Positions 53,001 to 61,699 of a stretch of 64,000 nt of DNA are shown here, piece by piece. Position 1 is the stretch's first letter; every line of letters begins with the position of its first letter. The stretch covers positions 434,001 through 498,000 of the forward strand of contig CAVOIP010000004.1 in assembly GCA_963696105.1 (NCBI GenBank), written 5' to 3'. The position numbers and the translations under genes were made by a program. The notes under the pieces were generated by a model, which was not told the origin of the DNA, ran no database searches, and was given only the letters and a program-made list of their open reading frames with translations. Source of the stretch: CAVRTM01 sp963696105 (GTDB lineage: Bacteria > Actinomycetota > Actinomycetes > Actinomycetales > Dermatophilaceae).

Positions 53001-53360
53001 CTATCGCTGGACGCGGCGCAGGTATGCCGGGGCGCGGACGGGGCGGTCCGGGTTGTCGTCGAAGTGGCCGATGCCGATGTTGCAGGCGCCGCAGATGACG
53101 CCTCGGACCTTGCCGGCGGTGTGGTCGTGGTCGATTGCGGCCTGTCGGTTCCGGCTGGTGCCCCACGCGGCCGCAAAGGGCGCACTCGGGTGGGTGCCAC
53201 CAGGGCGACGAGCTCCTGGACGTCGAGGCCGTAGGCGTAGGCCATGCGAGCGTGCCGCTTACACAGGCTGCGGGCGTAGTGCCGGCCGTCGCACCAGCCG
53301 ACGGCGCAGCCACGTTTGGCGTCGACCCGCCGCAGTGCAGCCCGGTCGGCATGGCCCGCG
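53001..53360 (-). pseudogene. Phage recombination endonuclease VII-like remnant
   Basis: Minus-strand frames encode a Cys-rich N-terminus (GCAVGWCDGRHYARSLCKRH) and then, after a shift, the His-Me finger core WGTSRNRQAAIDHDHTAGKV with RGVICGACNIGIGHFDDNPD, ending at a TAG at 53003. This is the endonuclease VII signature, including the DHDH motif and zinc Cys pairs. One or two base shifts near 53170-53195 break it. It is a phage-derived gene inside the 3.8-kb segment right of the internal att copy. Confidence 0.75.
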
Positions 53361-53625
53361 GTAGGCCGGGTGCGCCGGGACCGGCTGGTCGTCCGAGCAG
53401 CCTGCGGCCACCGAGGGCAGGCCGTCCGGCGCGACGACGACGTGCGACGGCTCGGTGCGGCTGTCGGCGATCTCGACCCGTGCGTCAGGCGGCTCCCGGT
53501 CGGGTCTCCGTGCCGAGTTGAGGAAGCCGCAGGGGGCAGGTTGACTTGGTGCCGGAACGGCCGAGCGGACGAGCAGACGGTGCGGCCGGTCTGGCCGCAG
53601 CATCTCGTGGCGAAGGGTGAGGCCC

Positions 53626-54516
53626 GTGTTGAAGGACGTGCGTGAGTACATCGACCGGCTGCATATCGAGGGCCACACGGTCTACGAGGACTACGACGAC
53701 GACCCGGTCCTGATCGATCCTGACGGCAAGGCCGTGGACACGTGGCGGGAGAACTACCCGTATGAGCAACGGATGCCCAGGGATGAGTACGACGCACAGA
53801 AATATGCGCTCCAGGTGGAGCTGTTGAAGCTGCAGAACCATCAGATCGAGACTGGCGAGCGGCATGTGATCCTCTTCGAGGGCCGCGACGCCGCAGGCAA
53901 GGGCGGCACGATCAAGCGCTTCACCGAGCACCTGAACCCGCGGTACGCCCACGTCGTGGCCTTGACCAGGCCCAGTGACCGGGAGCTGAACCAGTGGTAC
54001 TTCCAGCGGTATGTCCAGCACCTGCCGACCGCCGGCGAGATGGTGCTGTTTGACCGCTCCTGGTACAACCGCGCCGGCGTAGAGCGGGTGATGGGTTTCG
54101 CCTCGACGGGGGAGTACGAGCAGTTCATGGCCCAGGCGCCACGGTTCGAGCAGATGCTGGTCGAGAGCGGCGTACACCTGAGCAAGTACTGGTTCTCCGT
54201 CACTGCCTCCGAGCAGCGCACGCGGTTCATCATTCGTCAAGTGGATCCGGTGCGGCGGTGGAAGCTTTCGCCCATGGACCTTCAGTCCTTGGACAAGTGG
54301 GACTCGTACACCGAGGCGAAGGAGGCGATGTTCCTGCGCACTGACACCGACCACGCGCCGTGGACCACGGTGAAGAGCAACGACAAGAAGCGTGCCCGGC
54401 TGAACACGATGCGTCACTTCCTCTCACGGTTTGACTACCAGGACAAGGATGCCGACGTCGTGGGGGAACCCGATCCACTCATCGTCGAGCGGGGCATCGA
54501 CGCCGTCGGAGACTGA
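53626..54516 (+). CDS. ppk2: Polyphosphate kinase 2 (PPK2)
   Basis: A 296-residue PPK2 that transfers phosphate between polyphosphate and nucleotides. Walker A is FEGRDAAGKGGT (85-96). The lid and Walker B region contains VLFDRSWYNRAGVE with Asp143. RFIIRQVDPVRRWKLSPMDL and DKWDSYTEAKEAMF are also family-typical. The length fits the single-domain class I enzymes. The GTG at 53626 has GGGTGAGG before it; a GTG nine bases earlier is possible. It lies between phage remnants and is carried as island cargo, though PPK2 is often chromosomal. Confidence 0.93.
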   Translation: MLKDVREYIDRLHIEGHTVYEDYDDDPVLIDPDGKAVDTWRENYPYEQRMPRDEYDAQKYALQVELLKLQNHQIETGERHVILFEGRDAAGKGGTIKRFTEHLNPRYAHVVALTRPSDRELNQWYFQRYVQHLPTAGEMVLFDRSWYNRAGVERVMGFASTGEYEQFMAQAPRFEQMLVESGVHLSKYWFSVTASEQRTRFIIRQVDPVRRWKLSPMDLQSLDKWDSYTEAKEAMFLRTDTDHAPWTTVKSNDKKRARLNTMRHFLSRFDYQDKDADVVGEPDPLIVERGIDAVGD

Positions 54517-54633
54517 ATGGCCTTGCCGGCCCCGCCCCGGTTGCCCACTTCGCGTTAAGCGGCCATTAGACGCGACGGTAAAGCTGCTTATCAGGGGCCC
54601 GTCATCGGACACCGGATCCGATGCAGCTTTTGA

Positions 54634-54924
54634 TCATAAGGGCGCCGGGCGGCACGGACGTCTCCCCGTGAGCCAACGGGGGGATCCGGACAGCTCCGTG
54701 ACGCTAGCCCGCAATGACAGGATCTCGACTTTCGAATGCCCCTGCGCGATCATTGCGGCGATTTGGTGCCGACCGTCGTCGACTTTCAAGCGGCCACCGC
54801 GCTCTTGCACCCTCATCGCATCTGCAAGCAGGACCGTCTTGTTTCCACTGATGATGCGACGGACTGCGGGAGACGCTGAAGAAATGGCAACCTTTTTGAT
54901 ATACCGAGGGTGACCGGTCGTCAC
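54634..54924 (-). CDS. Hypothetical small protein, possibly ParB/Srx-like
   Basis: A 96-residue frame (GTG start; an internal ATG at 54816 is possible). The sequence LLADAMRVQERGGRLKVDDG and then RHQIAAMIAQGHSKVEIL resembles the DGRHR-containing motif of ParB/sulfiredoxin-like domains. The DNA here has lower GC than its neighbours, consistent with separate acquisition. Its C-terminal 25 residues look unstructured. Without a clear ribosome-binding site this is tentative. Confidence 0.35.
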   Translation of the reverse strand: MTTGHPRYIKKVAISSASPAVRRIISGNKTVLLADAMRVQERGGRLKVDDGRHQIAAMIAQGHSKVEILSLRASVTELSGSPRWLTGRRPCRPAPL

Positions 54925-54945
54925 CGGAACCGAGCCTTGGCGCTG

Positions 54946-55190
54946 AGCGGCGCAGCCGCGCCGTCGAGATGGCGCTGACCGGGTCCTCCTGTCAGGGCAT
55001 CGCCGATGCGCTGGGCTACGCCAACCGGGGGTACCGTCTACCGCCTGGTGAAGAACGCGCTGGAAGACCGGCAGGTCGAGGCCGTCGACGAGTTGCGCCG
55101 GCTGGAGGTCGAGCGGCTGGACGCCTGCAGGTAGCAATCTGGGGCGACGCCGTGCAGACAACGTGAAGGCTGTGACGGCGGTGCTGTGGA
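54946..55190 (+). pseudogene. Phage HTH/terminase-small-subunit-like remnant
   Basis: Plus-strand pieces give RSRAVEMALTGSSCQGIADA and LGYANRG, then in another frame TVYRLVKNALEDRQVEAVDE and LRRLEVERLDA, then DNVKAVTAVLWIL. The order matches phage terminase-small-subunit-like HTH proteins of actinobacteria. Two frame changes and no start make it non-functional. Confidence 0.6.
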
Positions 55191-55278
55191 TCCTTCACCC
55201 TTGCTGCCGTGTCCAGCGTCTTCCGCACGAGTGTCCGATCGCGTTAGCGTCGTCGTTGTCACCGTTGTCGGAGGCGTG

Positions 55279-56409
55279 ATGGAACAGCACGACCTGCTGG
55301 TCATCGGCGCAGGACCGTACGCCTACGCCGCCGCGGCGTACGCAGGTGAGCGCGGGGTCCGCACCCACGTCGTCGGCAAGCCCATGCACTTCTGGCGCCA
55401 GCACATGCCCGTCGACATGTTCCTGCGCTCGGGGCCGGGCTGGCATCTCGACGCCCTCGGGAACGACACGTTCCAGGCCTACTTCGAGGACCGTGGGCTA
55501 CGCCCCGAGGACCACGACCCGATCCCCATCAACGTGTTCTGCGACTACACCGAATGGTTCCGCGAACGCAAGGGGTTCGAGGTCGACGAGCGCCTGGTCT
55601 CCGAGCTGACCCAGTCCTCTGGAACCTTCATCGCGCGGATGCAGGACGGGTCGACGCTCACCGCCGAACGGGTCCTAGCGGCCCCTGGTATCCGGTACTT
55701 CACGAGTCTGCCTTCGTGGCACGACCAGGTGCCGGCCGAGCTGCGCTCGCACACCTGCGAGCGGATCTCCTTTGACGACCTCGCCGGCGCGCGGGTGGCG
55801 GTGATCGGCGGACGGCAGAGCGCATACGAGTGGACGGCGCTGTTGTGCGACCACGGTGCCGAGCAGGTGGCGGTGGTTCACCGTCATCCGACTCCGGCCT
55901 TCGACAAGGCCAACTGGGCCTTCGTCGACCCCTACGTCGAGCAGACACTGGCCCAGCCCGGCTGGTGGCGCACCCTCCCCGCCAACACCAGAGCCGCGAT
56001 CACCGCCGAGTTCTGGCGCGTCGGGCGGCTCACCCTCGAGCACTGGCTGGCACCGCGACTCCCGCCGGGCGTGGTCACAACACACGCCGGCTGTGAGGTC
56101 ACGGCAGTGAGCCCGGACGGCGACAGCGTCACGCTCACACTGTCCGACGCAACAACCCTCGGCGTCGACCACGTGGTGTTCGCGACGGGCTACCGGGCGG
56201 ACCTTCAGGCGGTGCCCTACCTCGGACCGGTCCTCGACCAGGTGAGGGTGATCAACGGGTGGCCCGAGCTCGACGACGGCTTTCAGACGTCGCTGGCCGG
56301 CCTGTCGGTGACGGGATTCGCCTCGACGCGCGCCTTCGGACCGTTCTACGGGTTCACCAAAGGCTGCCCCTCGGCCGCGCGGATCGCGGTCGACGCGATG
56401 CTGGCATGA
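55279..56409 (+). CDS. FAD/NAD(P)-dependent monooxygenase-like oxidoreductase
   Basis: A 376-residue two-dinucleotide-fold flavoprotein. The FAD motif is LVIGAGPYAYAAAAYAGERG near the N-terminus. A second nucleotide-binding motif is VAVIGGRQSAYEWTALLCDH near residue 173, and VVFATGYRADL near 305 matches the ATG motif of flavin monooxygenases and N-hydroxylases. It fits the SidA/FMO-like group; a substrate cannot be named. The ATG at 55279 follows GGAGGCGTG. It is the last island gene before the tRNA. Confidence 0.85.
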   Translation: MEQHDLLVIGAGPYAYAAAAYAGERGVRTHVVGKPMHFWRQHMPVDMFLRSGPGWHLDALGNDTFQAYFEDRGLRPEDHDPIPINVFCDYTEWFRERKGFEVDERLVSELTQSSGTFIARMQDGSTLTAERVLAAPGIRYFTSLPSWHDQVPAELRSHTCERISFDDLAGARVAVIGGRQSAYEWTALLCDHGAEQVAVVHRHPTPAFDKANWAFVDPYVEQTLAQPGWWRTLPANTRAAITAEFWRVGRLTLEHWLAPRLPPGVVTTHAGCEVTAVSPDGDSVTLTLSDATTLGVDHVVFATGYRADLQAVPYLGPVLDQVRVINGWPELDDGFQTSLAGLSVTGFASTRAFGPFYGFTKGCPSAARIAVDAMLA

Positions 56410-56622
56410 CCGACCGGCCGCCATAGCCTTCGACGCGGACATCGCGGGTGCCGGTCGCCAGGGCCCCGGCCGACCTCGGAGCGGTACTCAGAGGTGGACT
56501 CGCCGGGTACCCCGGGAACGGTGCTGCGTTGTCTTGTGGACGATGCGGCTACGTTGCCTAGCAACGTGGCAATCGATCACCGTTGGCGGTTGTACTCGCA
56601 AGGCGCTGACCTGCACAAACAC

Positions 56623-56699
56623 TGGTGGGGCAGGTCGGGCTTGAACCGACGACCGACGGATTATGAGTCCGCTGCTCTGACCGACTGAGCTACTGCCCC
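56623..56699 (-). tRNA. tRNA with CAU anticodon (Met or Ile2)
   Basis: A 77-nt cloverleaf with encoded CCA. Acceptor GGGGCAG pairs CUGCCCC; D-stem GCUC/GAGC; anticodon stem GCGGA/UCCGU around CUCAUAA; T-stem GUCGG/CCGAC with loop UUCAAGC. CAU may decode Met or, after lysidine modification, Ile (AUA); sequence alone does not settle it. It is the intact integration site of the island to its left. Confidence 0.95.
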
Positions 56700-56922
56700 T
56701 CGGCGCCTGTGGGACGCCTTCGAGGCCCTGTCCTGCGCCCAAGCCCGCATCTTCGGCGGCGGCAAGATGCCAGGCTCTGAGTCCCAGCCGCTTCTGCCGC
56801 ACGGTACGTATGGCAAAGGTGTGTCACGGCTGGGCACTCAGGTTCAGAACGGGACCGGCCTGTGAGTTTGCCACACGTCAACGGTGGCCCGGGCCTCGGC
56901 TGCGTGCCTGACCGCCGGCCGG

Positions 56923-57382
56923 TCAGCGGACGGCGAGCACGATATCGACCTCCACGGGCGCGCCGCCGGGGAGCTCCATCACGCCGATCGCAGCCCGGGC
57001 GTGTCGTGCCGCGTCGCCGAGGACCTGCTCCAGGAGGATCGAGGCCCCGTTGACGACCGCCGGCTGGTCGGTGAAGCCCGGGGCACTCGCGACGTACCCG
57101 GTCAGCTTGAGGACAGCCCTCGATGCGATCCAAATCGCCGACCAGGCCGGCGACGGCAGCCAGGCAGTTCAGCACACACAGCCGGGCCGCCTCCTGGCCC
57201 TGCTCCACCCTGATCTCCGCGCCCAGCTTCCCGGCCAGGGTGAGGGCGTCGGCCACGGTCGGCGTCTGGCCGCTGGCGAACACCAGGTTGCCGTGCTGTC
57301 GGGCCGGCACGTAGTGGGCCCCGGAGCCGGGGAGGGAGGGGAGGGACAGGCCGAGGGCGCTGAGGCGGTCGTTGACGGACAT
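56923..57382 (-). pseudogene. RidA-family protein, one frameshift
   Basis: The N-terminal part (SVNDRLSALGLSLPSLPGSG, LVFASGQTPTVADALTLAGK) is a RidA/YjgF enamine deaminase-like protein. One extra base near 57120, after DLDRI, moves the rest into another frame (AVLKLTGYVASAPGFTDQPA, then VMELPGGAPVEVDIVLAVR). Repaired length is about 152 residues. RidA removes reactive enamines. The change is small enough to be a sequencing error. Confidence 0.75.
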
Positions 57383-57511
57383 GAGGGCCTCCTGAGGACA
57401 GGGACGCGGCCTCGCTGGCGTACCGTGCGGCGTGCGCCACGACGGGTGTGGGCTCCCCTGATGGTGCGCCGTGGCGCCCCATCGCGACCACCGTCACGGA
57501 GAGCCTGCCCC

Positions 57512-58160
57512 TCAGCTCGAGGCGGGCGCCGTCCGCTCCAGCAGCCGGCGCCGCGCCGCGTCGTCCATCGGGCCGCCACGCGCCGCCAGGGCGCCGGGCG
57601 ATGTCGAGACGGTGTGCCACCTCCTTGTTCCCGCCGTACTTGAACTTGGCCCGGACGTCGCGGATCCTGAGCCGCAGTCCCCGGATGCCGGACAGCTGCC
57701 GGCGGTCGCTCCTCCACCGAGGTGGACACCGGCTGCCGCACCGAGCCGGCCGGCTCGAAGTGCGCCAGCTGCCGGGTCAGCAGGTCGGCCTTCGCGTCGG
57801 GGTCGTCCACCACCTCGACGTCGACCCGAGCCTGCACCGTGGCGTAGTAGCTGGTCGGCACGCCCACCGTCGGGTCCGAGGCGGGGGCGGTGTTCACCGC
57901 GGCCGGGACGTAGACGTAGTCGGCGACCACGGTGAAGAGGGCCACGGGCCGCTCGGCGAGGGCGCCGCCAGACCGGGTTGGGCGTGGCCAGGTGCAGCTC
58001 GAGCAGCGCGTCGCCGTCGTACAGGAAGTGCGTCGGGACGACCACCGGCAGCTCGCGGTCGGCGACCGCCGGGGGCGATGAGCTGGCCGAAGTCGAAGCG
58101 CAGCAGCACCTCGCGCCACTCCTGGTCGCTGACGGGACGGTCCCACGGATGGATGAGCAT
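57512..58160 (-). pseudogene. PaiB-family FMN-binding protein, several frameshifts
   Basis: Starting MLIHPWDRPVSDQEWREVLL and DFGQLIAP, then in other frames ELPVVVPTHFLYDGDALLEL, PVALFTVVADYVYVPAAVNT, VGVPTSYYATVQARVDVEVV and LTRQLAHFEPAGS. The order is that of PaiB-type FMN-binding proteins (about 215 residues). At least three frame changes occur. It shares the strand and decay pattern of the RidA gene next to it. Confidence 0.75.
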
Positions 58161-58307
58161 CCGCCCATGCTGGCAGACCGTCTCGGGGGCCTCGGTGGTC
58201 TCCCCGGCGGCGCATGGGGCACAATGTCGGCAGCACGACCGGCAGGTGCCGGCGCGTTCTGTGGTGAGGCCGTTGGGGAAGACGTCCCTTGCACACAGGA
58301 GGTCCGG

Positions 58308-58823
58308 ATGTCTGTCGCGATGCCGCGAGTCACGACCCGCGGGGTGGTGTTCATTCACTCCACCCCTACTGCGTTGTGCCCCCACATCACCTGGGCGCTC
58401 GAGGGGGTCCTCGGGCAGCGGTTCACCCTGGACTGGACGCCTCAGCCGCTCGGTCGCACGCTCGTGCGCACCGAGCTGTCGTGGACCGGTGAGGCCGGCA
58501 CCGGCGGGCGCATCGCCAGCGCCCTGCGGGGCTGGGACAACCTGCGCTACGAGGTGACCGAGGAGCCCAGCCCCGGCACGGACGGCTCGCGCTGGTCGCA
58601 CACCCCCGACCTCGGCATCCACCACACCTGGGTCTCGGCCACCGGCGACGCCATGGTCAACGAGGACCGCCTGCGCCACGCGGTCGCCCAGAGCCAGGGT
58701 GACCCGCATGCGCTGCAGCGTGAGATCGACCGCCTGCTGGGCGCCGACTGGGACGACGAGCTCGAGCCGTTCCGCTATGCCGGTGACGGCGCCCCCGTGC
58801 GCTGGCTGCACAAGGTCGGCTGA
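58308..58823 (+). CDS. DUF3145-family actinobacterial protein
   Basis: A 171-residue protein strongly conserved in actinobacteria (VTTRGVVFIHSTPTALCPHI, WALEGVLGQRFTLDWTPQPL, LRYEVTEEPSPGTDGSRWSH). No reaction is known. AGGAGG precedes the ATG at 58308. It lies convergent to fabF with a perfect hairpin between them. Its frequent linkage to the fab cluster suggests a role near lipid metabolism (inference). Confidence 0.92.
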   Translation: MSVAMPRVTTRGVVFIHSTPTALCPHITWALEGVLGQRFTLDWTPQPLGRTLVRTELSWTGEAGTGGRIASALRGWDNLRYEVTEEPSPGTDGSRWSHTPDLGIHHTWVSATGDAMVNEDRLRHAVAQSQGDPHALQREIDRLLGADWDDELEPFRYAGDGAPVRWLHKVG

Positions 58824-58842
58824 CCTCCCCGGACCGCCGGAC

Positions 58843-58869
58843 CGCCGGACACCTGTGCGGTGTCCGGCG
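58843..58869. terminator. Bidirectional hairpin terminator
   Basis: CGCCGGACACC (58843-58853) and GGTGTCCGGCG (58859-58869) pair perfectly around TGTGC, between the convergent DUF3145 gene and fabF. Confidence 0.75.
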
Positions 58870-58934
58870 CTCCCGTCCCTTGTCCAGGGCCGGTACGGCG
58901 TCGGCACGCCGACCGCCGTGCAGACGCGCAGGTC

Positions 58935-60182
58935 TCAGACGCTGCGGATGGTCAGGGCGACGTTGTGCCCGCCGAAGCCGAAGGAGTTGTTCAGCGCGGC
59001 GATGTCGCCCTGCGGCAGCTTGCGCGGCTCGCCGGTGACGACGTCCAGCGGAATGGCCGGGTCCGGGTCGTCCAGGTTGATCGTCGCCGGCACGAGACGG
59101 TGGTGGACCGACAGGATCGTCAGGACACCCTCCAGAGCGCCGGCGGCACCGAGCAGGTGTCCGGTCATCGACTTGGTCGCGGTGACCGGGATGTCGTCGA
59201 TGAGGTCGCCGAACGCCCGCTTGATCGCGTTGTACTCGGCGATGTCGCCCACGGGGGTCGACGTCGCGTGGGCGTTGATGTGGATGATGTCCTTCAGGCC
59301 CAGCCCCGACCGTTCGACCGACTCGAGCATGGCGCGGGAGGCGCCGGCGCCCTGCGGCTCGGGGGCGGTGATGTGGTGGGCGTCGGAGGACATGCCCACG
59401 CCGGCGAGCTCGGCGTAGATCTTCGCGCCGCGCGCCTGGGCGTGCTCCAGGGTCTCGAGCACGATGACCGCTGCGCCTTCACCGAGGACGAAGCCGTCAC
59501 GGCCGGTGTCGTAGGGGCGCGAGGCGGCCTCGGGATCGTCGTTGCGGGTCGAGAGCGCCTGCATCGCCGCGAAGCCGGCAATCGGCAGCGCGTGCACGGC
59601 GGCCTCGGTGCCACCGGCCACGACGACGTCGGCGCGACCGCTGCGGATCATCTCGACGGCGTAGCCCATGGCCTCGGCACCGGAGGCGCAGGCGCTGACG
59701 GGGGTGTGCGCGCCGGCGCGGGCGCCGAGCTCGAGGGAGACGGCGGCGGCCGGCGCGTTCGGCATCAGCATCGGCACGGCAAGGGGGAACACGCGCCGCG
59801 GGCCCTTCTCGCGCAGGTTGTCCCACTGGCTCAGCAGGGTCCAGACGCCGCCGATGCCCGAGCCCATGGCGACGGCAAGCCGCTCGGGCTCGACCTCGGG
59901 CTTGCCGGCGTCGGCCCACGCCTCGCGGGAGGCGATCAGGGCGTACTGCGCGGAGGGGTCGAGGCGGCGGATCTCGACCTTGGTCAGCGACTCCTCGGGC
60001 GGCGACTTGATCGTCGCGGCGAAGGTGACGGGCAGCTCGTGGCGCGCCACCCAGTCGTACGGCATGGTCCGCGCCCCGGACCGTCCGGCCAGGATGGCGT
60101 CCCACGTCTCGGGGACGGTGCCCCCGACCGGGGTGGTGGCGCCGAGACCGGTCACAACGATGCGCTGTTCACGGTTGGTCAT
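58935..60182 (-). CDS. fabF: Beta-ketoacyl-ACP synthase II
   Basis: A 415-residue elongating condensing enzyme of type II fatty acid synthesis. The catalytic triad is Cys165 (PVSACASGAEAM), His305 (HINAHATSTPVGD) and His342 (MTGHLLGAAGALEGVL). It condenses malonyl-ACP with acyl-ACP. It is the last gene of the fasR-fabD-fabH-acpP-fabF cluster, separated from acpP by 157 bp. Confidence 0.96.
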   Translation of the reverse strand: MTNREQRIVVTGLGATTPVGGTVPETWDAILAGRSGARTMPYDWVARHELPVTFAATIKSPPEESLTKVEIRRLDPSAQYALIASREAWADAGKPEVEPERLAVAMGSGIGGVWTLLSQWDNLREKGPRRVFPLAVPMLMPNAPAAAVSLELGARAGAHTPVSACASGAEAMGYAVEMIRSGRADVVVAGGTEAAVHALPIAGFAAMQALSTRNDDPEAASRPYDTGRDGFVLGEGAAVIVLETLEHAQARGAKIYAELAGVGMSSDAHHITAPEPQGAGASRAMLESVERSGLGLKDIIHINAHATSTPVGDIAEYNAIKRAFGDLIDDIPVTATKSMTGHLLGAAGALEGVLTILSVHHRLVPATINLDDPDPAIPLDVVTGEPRKLPQGDIAALNNSFGFGGHNVALTIRSV

Positions 60183-60339
60183 CGGTGGTGCTCCTTGGAT
60201 CAGTGGGGCTGCGGGGTGTGCAGTGCTCAGCGCGGCGCCGGGGTGGCCGGGCCGCGGACGACGGGTCCGGAGGCGGGGGTGCCGGCGCCGCCCGACACCC
60301 CCTGCGGGGGCCGGGCGACACCGACGGTCTCCGGAGAGG

Positions 60340-60588
60340 TCAGCCCTGCGCGCTGGCGATGAAGCCGACGGCGTCGCGGACGGTCTTGAGGTTCTTGACC
60401 TCGTCGTCGGGGATCCGGACGCCGAACTTCTCCTCGGCGTTGACGACGATCGTCATCATCGACAGGGAGTCGATGTCCAGGTCGTCGGTGAAGTTCTTGT
60501 CGAGCTCGACCGAAGCGGTGTCCAGACCGGTCTCCTCGTTGACGATCTCGGCCAGACCCTCGAGGATCTCCTGCTCGCTTTGCGCCAT
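60340..60588 (-). CDS. acpP: Acyl carrier protein
   Basis: An 82-residue acidic four-helix carrier protein. The phosphopantetheine-bearing Ser41 is in DLDIDSLSMMTIV. It carries growing acyl chains between FabD, FabH and FabF encoded beside it. AGGAG lies close upstream of the ATG. Confidence 0.97.
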   Translation of the reverse strand: MAQSEQEILEGLAEIVNEETGLDTASVELDKNFTDDLDIDSLSMMTIVVNAEEKFGVRIPDDEVKNLKTVRDAVGFIASAQG

Positions 60589-60669
60589 GGGTGCAGCTCC
60601 TTGGTTGGTGTAGGTCGTGCTGTGCGGATGGTGCTGGCCCGAGTTACCCGTCGGGCCCGCGGGAGCATG

Positions 60670-61695
60670 TCAGGGCAGGACGACGACCTGCGCGGCGTAG
60701 ACCAGCCCGGCGCCGAAGCCGATCTGCAGGGCCAGGCCGCCGTGCGGCGCCTCGCCCTCGCGCAGCATCCGCTCGGTCGCCAGCGGGATGGAGGCGGCCG
60801 AGGTGTTGGCCGTCTCGGCGATGTCGCGGGCCACGGGAATGTGCGCGGGCAGCTTCAGCTGCTTGATCATCGCGTCGATGATCCGCATGTTGGCCTGGTG
60901 GGGGATGAAGGCGTCGAGGTCGTCGGCCTTGACGCCGGCGGCGTCCAGTGCCTGCTGCGCGACCGGTGCCATGCCCCACACGGCCCAGCGGAAGACCGCC
61001 TGCCCCTGCATGGTGATCGCCGGCCAGCGCACCTCGCTGTTGCCCTCGCGCATCGAGACCCAGGGGTCGCGCTGGGAGATGGTCTTCCACTGCGCGCCGT
61101 CCGAGCCCCACACCGTCGGACCGATGCCGGGGAAGTCCGAAGGGCCGACGACGGCCGCGCCGGCGCCGTCGCCGAAGATGAACGCCGACCCGCGGTCGGT
61201 GGGGTCGGTGAAGTCCGACAGCTTCTCGACGCCGATCACCAGGACGAACTCGGCGCTGCCGCCGCGGACCATGTCGTTGGCCAGGGTGATGCCGTGGCAG
61301 TAGCCCGCGCACGCGGCGGAGATGTCGAACGCCGCGCCCTGGATGCCGAGCCGGTCGGCGACCATGGGGGCGGCCGCCGGGGTCTGGTAGGGGTGGGTCA
61401 CGGTGGCGAGGACGACTGCGCTGATCTGCGACGGCTGCAGGCCGGCGGCGGTGATCGCCTCGCGGGCGGCCGCCTCGGACATGTCGACCACCGACTCGTC
61501 AGGCGCGGCGAACCGCCGGGAGACGATGCCGGAGCGCTCGCGGATCCACTCGTCGGAGGAGTCGATCAGGTCGATGATCTCGGAGTTGGGCACCACCCGC
61601 TCGGGCCGGTAGCCCCCGACGCCCCAGATGCGGGCGTGCTCGGCGCCGGTCGGGGTGGACAGGATGCCGCGGTGGGTCGGTGTCGGTGTCGTCAT
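60670..61695 (-). CDS. fabH: Beta-ketoacyl-ACP synthase III
   Basis: A 341-residue initiating condensing enzyme. Catalytic residues are Cys129 (DISAACAGYCHG), His266 (FIPHQANMRIID) and Asn297 (AETANTSAASIPL). It joins an acyl-CoA primer to malonyl-ACP. The ATG at 61695 is 4 bp after the fabD stop; longer starts would overlap fabD. Confidence 0.95.
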   Translation of the reverse strand: MTTPTPTHRGILSTPTGAEHARIWGVGGYRPERVVPNSEIIDLIDSSDEWIRERSGIVSRRFAAPDESVVDMSEAAAREAITAAGLQPSQISAVVLATVTHPYQTPAAAPMVADRLGIQGAAFDISAACAGYCHGITLANDMVRGGSAEFVLVIGVEKLSDFTDPTDRGSAFIFGDGAGAAVVGPSDFPGIGPTVWGSDGAQWKTISQRDPWVSMREGNSEVRWPAITMQGQAVFRWAVWGMAPVAQQALDAAGVKADDLDAFIPHQANMRIIDAMIKQLKLPAHIPVARDIAETANTSAASIPLATERMLREGEAPHGGLALQIGFGAGLVYAAQVVVLP

Positions 61696-61699
61696 GGGC

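Larger units (their letters stand above)
40346..56670. mobile_element. Candidate genomic island bounded by tRNA 3'-half repeats
   Basis: A 48-bp exact direct repeat of the 3' half of the CAU-anticodon tRNA gene occurs at 40346-40393 and 56623-56670. The intact tRNA lies at the right end, as expected when an element integrates into the 3' end of a tRNA. A third, diverged copy at 52822-52864 divides the island into about 12.5 kb and 3.8 kb. Cargo is catabolic and regulatory genes; no functional integrase remains. Confidence 0.65.
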
